DNA of 26,181 nt, from assembly GCA_964590315.1 (NCBI GenBank), contig CAZPVS010000016.1, positions 1-26,181 on the forward strand, read 5' to 3'. This stretch comes from JALRHH01 sp964590315 (GTDB lineage: Bacteria; Patescibacteriota; Saccharimonadia; Saccharimonadales; JALRHH01). The first letter of the stretch is position 1, and each line of letters starts with the position of its first letter. Positions 21,769-26,181 of the stretch are shown here, piece by piece. The notes under the pieces are model-generated. The model was not told the origin of the DNA and did not search any database. It saw nothing but the letters and a program-made list of their open reading frames with translations. The position numbers were made by a program, and so were the translations under genes.

Positions 21769-21924
21769 GAACTACCCTGATTATACCATCATGCCTGGCC
21801 TCTGCTGGTGCCAGATAACCTACAGGTGATCGAGTTTGAGCCATGACCCACGCCAAGCAAAGTCGGTATGCATAAGCCGAACGGGCTCGCGCAGCAATGT
21901 AATCTTGCAGATGATTCAATTTGC

Positions 21925-21930
21925 TAAAAT
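21925..21930 (+). promoter_or_regulatory. Extended -10 giving a probably leaderless message
   Basis: TGCTAAAAT ends six bases before the ATG at 21937, placing the expected transcription start at or beside the A of ATG. No ribosome site is present. Confidence 0.5.
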
Positions 21931-21936
21931 TAATTT

Positions 21937-22317
21937 ATGCCAAATTATACAGTTACTAGTGTTGACGATTACATTTCAAAAGCACCGGACGTATCCAAAC
22001 CTCATTTAATGGAGATCAGAGCGGCTGTTGAATCCGCACTACCAACATTTGAAAAGGAGATAGGATACGGCAAACCTTACTACAAATATCACGGTTGGGT
22101 TGTGGGGTTTGACGTTTACAAGAACCATATCGGTTTTGAAGTTTGGGACGGTTTTTCGGATGAAAAACGTACGTTGCTTGAGAATAGCGGATATAAAACT
22201 GGAAGCGTAACCTTTCAAATCAGGTATGACCAGCACGTGCCAACCACAATAATACGGAGTCTCGTAGAAGCCCAGGCAAAACTGAATGAAACAAAATCAG
22301 CAAACAAAAATAGATAA
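21937..22317 (+). CDS. DUF1801 (YdhG-like) protein
   Basis: 126 residues of the DUF1801 fold: VDDYISKAPDVSKPHLMEIRAAVESALPTFEKEIGYGKPYYKYHGWVVGFDVYKNHIGFEVW. Some members have been studied as frataxin-like iron handlers; others are uncharacterised, so only the family is claimed. It is soluble, with a Lys/Asn-rich end (ETKSANKNR). One of only two plus-strand genes here. It lacks a ribosome site and appears leaderless. The following 22318-22395 holds only a weak AGGT/ACCT hairpin between convergent genes. Confidence 0.88.
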   Translation: MPNYTVTSVDDYISKAPDVSKPHLMEIRAAVESALPTFEKEIGYGKPYYKYHGWVVGFDVYKNHIGFEVWDGFSDEKRTLLENSGYKTGSVTFQIRYDQHVPTTIIRSLVEAQAKLNETKSANKNR

Positions 22318-22395
22318 TTCTTTAGAGGTTAGGCACCTATTTAAATTGAAGGAGATCAACGAATAACCTGCGAGTAATTGAGTTTGAAGCATGAT

Positions 22396-23061
22396 TCAGT
22401 AGCTTTTGTTACCAGCTAAATACATTACCGTTGGTCTATTATTCTCATCATAATAGAAAAAGTGTTGGTCAAATCCTTTTGATTGAATCTGTTCGCAGAA
22501 TTCTTTCGGCAATTTTCGCTTCTCGTAAGCATGCAGGTTATGATAGATAGCCGTAGCAAATCCCCTGTCAAAGATGTAAGCTCCTATAGATCTTCTTAAA
22601 CCAACTTGCAGCGCCCTACTCTGCCACGTTCTTCCTACCTGTTTAAATGTTTTTGTATCGATACGTAGTGTCTCATCGCCGAACATAAGTCGATCAATTC
22701 CTATATTAACTGGAAACCATTGGAATAAATCCACAATAAGTATCGTGTGGCTCTCAGGATAATTCTTGAATTTTTGAGTAGCATCAGTAATATCATCAAG
22801 GAATTGACTACGTGGTATTGGCGTAGAATATTCGATAGTTCGCCCCTCCTCTGTCAATTGCCTCTTTAACTCTTGGATTTGAAGGGATTGTTCTCTGTCG
22901 GGTACTATTTCTTTTACTTCGATTGCAATACTTTCAGCAAGAAAGTCAGGCTCCTTACGTGAACTACCTACAGCTTTATCAGGCTCACTTATAGAAGCTG
23001 CGTCTATGCCAAACTTCATTAATAGTCCGTAAGCTCGTTCTTCACTTTCGTTTCGTGTCAT
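22396..23061 (-). CDS. PD-(D/E)XK nuclease-like orphan protein
   Basis: Not assigned to a named family. 221 residues from ATG 23061 (GTG at 23067 is an alternative; neither has a good ribosome site). Near the N-terminus RKEPDFLAESIAIEVKEIV fits the PD-(D/E)XK nuclease core: D39, then E48-x-K50, spaced as in restriction-type folds. Further on are DDITDATQKFKNYPESHTILIVDLF (the second half of a Rossmann-like core) and a His/Tyr-rich end. No methyltransferase or specificity subunit lies nearby. It could be a lone restriction, repair or defence nuclease; the fold assignment is inference from the motif. Confidence 0.6.
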   Translation of the reverse strand: MTRNESEERAYGLLMKFGIDAASISEPDKAVGSSRKEPDFLAESIAIEVKEIVPDREQSLQIQELKRQLTEEGRTIEYSTPIPRSQFLDDITDATQKFKNYPESHTILIVDLFQWFPVNIGIDRLMFGDETLRIDTKTFKQVGRTWQSRALQVGLRRSIGAYIFDRGFATAIYHNLHAYEKRKLPKEFCEQIQSKGFDQHFFYYDENNRPTVMYLAGNKSY

Positions 23062-23182
23062 ACTCACATAATAAACTAACGAGTCGAAACCTTCATTTCA
23101 ATCTGTAAAATGACATTTCTTGTCTCGTGAGGTCGAGTTCGCCTGACATAGGTTGAAACCGTGCGGCCTATCAATTAGTAAA

Positions 23183-23314
23183 AACTCCTGAACGAGGGAG
23201 CTTTTCTAGGTGTCATCTTGGTGCGGGTGACGAGCAGTGCAAATCTGCAGCCATGCTCGAAGTAAACTCCTGCGCGTGTCCTTGATTATCAAACTCGCCC
23301 TACGGGCACCGAGT
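23183..23314. other. Gene-free stretch with a series of hairpins
   Basis: The 474 bases between 23062 and 23535 hold no supported gene. Stems seen: AAAACTCC/GGGAG-TTTT (23182-23205), GAGCA/TGCTC enclosing TGCA/TGCA (23232-23258), and ACTC/GAGT enclosing GCCC-TAC-GGGC (23293-23314), followed by the terminator at 23331. The series could be a structured RNA or the end of a mobile element. Confidence 0.4.
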
Positions 23315-23330
23315 GTGAGGCATGACTCAG

Positions 23331-23371
23331 ACCAAGCAAAAACCCCACACAGGGTGGGGTCTTAGCTTGGT
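23331..23371 (-). terminator. Intrinsic terminator downstream of the copper ATPase gene
   Basis: On the minus strand ACCCCAC/GTGGGGT is followed by five T, enclosed by an outer ACCAAGC/GCTTGGT pairing. Half of this hairpin (17 bases) recurs at 19977-19993. Confidence 0.8.
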
Positions 23372-23535
23372 GCAGCATAGTTGACGCATTTCAAACGGCA
23401 GCTATTGACGCACAAGAGGATTATAAACTGAAATACCTCGTTGAACAATTCAGATTAGAGGGTAGTTTGATATAGGAACAACGTCTTTCAAACATCACCA
23501 ACTTGGGCAGAAATGCCCGTTATTTATTTTCGGGA

Positions 23536-25560
23536 TCAATTTGCTAGATTAGCTCGTCGGAGCAACTGAGCATTTAGTGCAACAATAACTGTTGAGGCTG
23601 ACATTAGAACCGCACCCAAGGCTGGGGCTAATACTATGCCCGATCCAAATAAAACACCTGCTGCCAAAGGAATGGCAAATATATTGTAACCAGTAGCCCA
23701 AACTAGGTTTTGAGCCATTTTGCTGTACGTACGCTTTGATAGGTTGATAACCTTTACTACATCTTGAGGATCACTTTTTACCAGGATTATGTCAGCAGAT
23801 TTGATTGCTACATCCGTACCAGCACCAATAGCTATGCCTATATCTGCCTGTGTTAGTGCAGGAGCATCATTTATGCCATCACCGACCATAGCAACTTGTT
23901 GCCCGTTTTTCTGCAATTCTTTAACTTTTGCTGCTTTATCTTCTGGTTTAACCTCAGCAAAATACTGGTCTAGTCCAAGTTGTTTTGAGACGTAAGCGGC
24001 TACCTCATCGGAGTCGCCAGTTATCATTGCAGTCTTTATGCCCATTTCTTTGAGGGTTTTAATTGTTTTCTTGGATTGTTCACGCACTATGTCAGCTAAG
24101 CCTAATGCCCCAACAACCTTTTTATTTGTTATTAGGTATACCTCGGTCTTGCCCTCTTTAGCTGCTTGTTTAACTGCAGTGGCAATTTCAGCAGGGACAG
24201 TCAGTTTGTTTTCCTCAATGTAACGGTAACTAGCGGCAATATACACCTCACTGCCGTGCAAAGTACCTTGCACGCCTAAACCAGGCAACGCTTTGAAATT
24301 AGCGACTTTATCAAGATGAACGTGCTGTTCCTCAGCTTTTCGCACGATACCTTTGCCCACAATATGCTCGCTATTTTGCTCAAGGCTGGCTGTGAGGTGC
24401 AATATGTCCTCTTTGGTATAACCTTTTGTAGCCCAAACGTCCGTAACACCGTGTTCGCCCTTAGTCAGTGTGCCTGTCTTATCAAATAGCACCCAGTCCA
24501 ACTTGCGTGCCGCTTCAAGGGCAAGACGCTTTCGGACAAGTAAACCGTTCTTTGCCGACAATGCGGTAGAAATTGAAACGACTAAAGGTATTGCCAAACC
24601 AAGTGCGTGTGGGCAAGCTATTATCAGAACCGTGACTGACCGTTCTAAAGCAAAACCCGCATCTTTGGCTATCAGCCAGAAAACAAAAGTAGCGATTGAA
24701 GTAGCGATTGCAACGATAGTCAGATAAAAGGCTGCTTTATCTGCAAGCACTTGCACATTAGACTTTGAGCTTTGAGCCTCAGCTACAAGACGCATAATAC
24801 CCGCCAGTGCGGTATCCTGACCGATTTTTGTAACCTTTACGGTCAGTGAGCCGTCCTGATTGTTAGTACCAGCGACAACTTCATCATTGACCGTTTTGCT
24901 GACCGGCTTGCTTTCGCCCGTTATAGCAGCCTCATCAACTGATGAACTGCCATCTGTAATGACACCGTCAACAGGTATGCTTGCACCTGGACGGATTAGC
25001 ACCAAGTCGCTAACCTTTAGCTCACTGAGTAGCACCTGTTTTGGTTTACCGTTAACCAACTTTTCGGCTTTATCAGGTAACAACTTCGAGATGGCATCAA
25101 GGGCATTCTCAGCTTTGGCAACCGACGCCATCTCCAGCCAGTGTCCGAGCAGCATAATCGTTACTAAGGTCGCAAGCTCCCAAAAGAACGTTTCGCCCTT
25201 AATAAAAAACTGTGTTGCAATGCTATATACATAAGCCGTAATAATTGCCAGGCTGATCAAAGTCATCATACCTGGCAGTTTGGCTTTTAGCTCACCCAAC
25301 GCACTACGAATGAACACCATACCGCCATAAAAGAATATGACGGTACTTAATACAAAAGGCACATACTGCGAACCAGGAAATGCTGGCGGCGTAATGTTCA
25401 GCCAATGCTGTATCATTTCGGAATAGACGAGCACGGGGATAGTCAGCAGCAACGATAGCCAGAACTTATCCTTAAACATTGCTACCGAATGACCGGCGTG
25501 CTTGTCGTGCTCCTGGCGCTCATTGTTATCGTGATGATGTTCGTGGTGTGAGTGATCCAT
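23536..25560 (-). CDS. copB: CopB-type heavy-metal-exporting P1B ATPase
   Basis: Pumps copper or silver out of the cytoplasm with ATP. 674 residues. The His-rich head (MDHSHHEHHHDN) replaces a cysteine metal-binding domain. Motifs: TGES (214-217), the transmembrane metal site CPH in ACPHALG (316-318), which marks the P1B-3 group, the phosphorylated Asp in DKTGTLT (360-366), TGDS, GDGINDAP (560-567) and MSASTVIVALNA in the last helix (653-664). The conserved SEHP motif that orients ATP reads SEHI (397-400). It starts 3 bases after the upstream stop, with GGGGA as ribosome site, so the two genes form an operon. The sequence favours copper or silver; the exact ion and oxidation state are family-based. 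Confidence 0.93.
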   Translation of the reverse strand: MDHSHHEHHHDNNERQEHDKHAGHSVAMFKDKFWLSLLLTIPVLVYSEMIQHWLNITPPAFPGSQYVPFVLSTVIFFYGGMVFIRSALGELKAKLPGMMTLISLAIITAYVYSIATQFFIKGETFFWELATLVTIMLLGHWLEMASVAKAENALDAISKLLPDKAEKLVNGKPKQVLLSELKVSDLVLIRPGASIPVDGVITDGSSSVDEAAITGESKPVSKTVNDEVVAGTNNQDGSLTVKVTKIGQDTALAGIMRLVAEAQSSKSNVQVLADKAAFYLTIVAIATSIATFVFWLIAKDAGFALERSVTVLIIACPHALGLAIPLVVSISTALSAKNGLLVRKRLALEAARKLDWVLFDKTGTLTKGEHGVTDVWATKGYTKEDILHLTASLEQNSEHIVGKGIVRKAEEQHVHLDKVANFKALPGLGVQGTLHGSEVYIAASYRYIEENKLTVPAEIATAVKQAAKEGKTEVYLITNKKVVGALGLADIVREQSKKTIKTLKEMGIKTAMITGDSDEVAAYVSKQLGLDQYFAEVKPEDKAAKVKELQKNGQQVAMVGDGINDAPALTQADIGIAIGAGTDVAIKSADIILVKSDPQDVVKVINLSKRTYSKMAQNLVWATGYNIFAIPLAAGVLFGSGIVLAPALGAVLMSASTVIVALNAQLLRRANLAN

Positions 25561-25563
25561 AAT

Positions 25564-26181
25564 TTAATCCCCGCACGTACTTTCGTGTAAAGGCACAAGG
25601 TTATCAAAACGTGCCTGTATTTGTTCTTTGGTAGGTTCATTTTCTTGTACAAATATAGCTACATTACCAACTAGGTTGTTAATACGCGTCAATTCTTCCT
25701 CTGATTTTTCGGACGGATGCTCATCTATCACGCCGCCGTGAGCAGAGGCTTTTGGAAATAGCCAGTTGAGGACATTAGCAGATGATACTTCTTCGCTGTG
25801 TCCTATGTTGCTCTTTTTGCCGAAGAACGTCTCAATATCCTGTTTCAGAAAGTCATTCCAATCTTTTTTCTGATAGTCGCTCTTGTCGCCTACATATACG
25901 TAGAAGTTAGCTTTATCAGGTACGGCTGGCAGAACCTTGCCATATATCTTTACTGAGCTAGGCATTATACCTGCATCGTACCGTCGTCCGAGCACTTCAT
26001 CATCACCACCAATGAAGTTCCAGCCGAAGTATTTTAAAAACTCACCGCCCGTCATCCCATTCCAATGAACGTGTGTCAGCTGATCCATCTTATCGTGAAA
26101 GTCTATCGGTATACTGCCAACTTCCGCACTACACGTGGCAGAATTACCGCTTACTACTTGAAATTCATCCTTTGAAAAGTC
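25564..26181 (-). CDS. Partial gene: putative partner of the copper ATPase
   Basis: Not recognised. The frame is open from 25564 to the window edge, so the start is outside; an ATG at 26088 is internal, because the 31 codons before it continue the same frame without a stop. At least 205 residues, with THVHWNGMTGGEFLKYFGWNFIGGDDEVLGRRY as the most distinctive block and scattered His, Cys (including one near the C-terminus) and acidic residues that could bind metal. No transmembrane helix is seen in the visible part; an anchor or signal may lie in the missing N-terminus. It is upstream of and coupled to the ATPase, suggesting a metal-binding or delivery role, which is inference. Confidence 0.65.
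   Translation of the reverse strand, partial: DFSKDEFQVVSGNSATCSAEVGSIPIDFHDKMDQLTHVHWNGMTGGEFLKYFGWNFIGGDDEVLGRRYDAGIMPSSVKIYGKVLPAVPDKANFYVYVGDKSDYQKKDWNDFLKQDIETFFGKKSNIGHSEEVSSANVLNWLFPKASAHGGVIDEHPSEKSEEELTRINNLVGNVAIFVQENEPTKEQIQARFDNLVPLHESTCGD

Noticed and set aside
23221..23280. Possible tRNA in the hairpin-rich gap
   Set aside because: A loop resembling an anticodon arm exists, but no acceptor stem, T arm or CCA can be fitted.

Overview
The window looks like a chromosome segment from a small-genome bacterium of the Candidate Phyla Radiation (Patescibacteria), most likely a Candidatus Saccharibacteria (TM7) relative. This rests on gene content, not on a database match. The ribosomal, tRNA-modification and cell-wall genes are densely packed. 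bL32 and the NAD-dependent DNA ligase both lack their usual zinc cysteines. The rpsP-khpA-trmD group has neither rimM nor rplS. Many small membrane-anchored proteins are unrecognised. TAA, TAG and TGA all end genes, so the standard bacterial code (11) applies rather than the UGA=Gly code of Gracilibacteria/SR1.

Bases 1-2150 form an oxygen-related block. A type II NADH dehydrogenase (plus strand) converges on a nickel superoxide dismutase (sodN) and its Ser/Lys maturation protease (sodX). Bases 2155-4155 hold trmD, khpA and rpsP, each with its own promoter-like signal and terminator. Bases 4233-4850 hold a membrane-anchored surface protein with a nine-base G tract in its promoter region. Bases 5042-6763 are a tight nusB-nudix-rnc operon. 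A 47-residue bL32 gene follows at 6919-7062. Bases 7175-13440 carry leuS, a truncated MurF-like ligase and two membrane-anchored proteins. tRNA-Ala(GGC) and a DUF4396 membrane gene broken by an in-frame TAG follow. Bases 14374-18870 are a lemA-htpX-membrane protein-ligA operon.

Bases 18900-19321 are the most unusual stretch. tRNA-Cys(GCA) has an altered D-loop/T-loop elbow. Beside it is tRNA-Leu(TAA), whose 3' end and terminator are duplicated as a perfect 95-bp direct repeat. The 86 bp between the copies, with the flanking inverted repeat, can fold as a three-armed cloverleaf.

Bases 19350-23530 look like accessory DNA. They hold a DUF2975/HTH/membrane cassette with a phased direct-repeat operator candidate, a recombination scar carrying the 3' end of a second HTH gene, a VTT/DedA-like membrane protein, a DUF1801 gene that appears leaderless, and a PD-(D/E)XK nuclease-like orphan. 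A gene-free stretch with several hairpins follows. The right edge (23536-26181) is a metal-resistance pair: a CopB-type P1B ATPase and an unrecognised partner that runs off the window.

Almost all genes are on the minus strand. The exceptions are the NADH dehydrogenase and the DUF1801 gene. NDH-2, Ni-SOD and the copper pump suggest a cell that meets oxygen and oxidative or metal stress despite a reduced genome.
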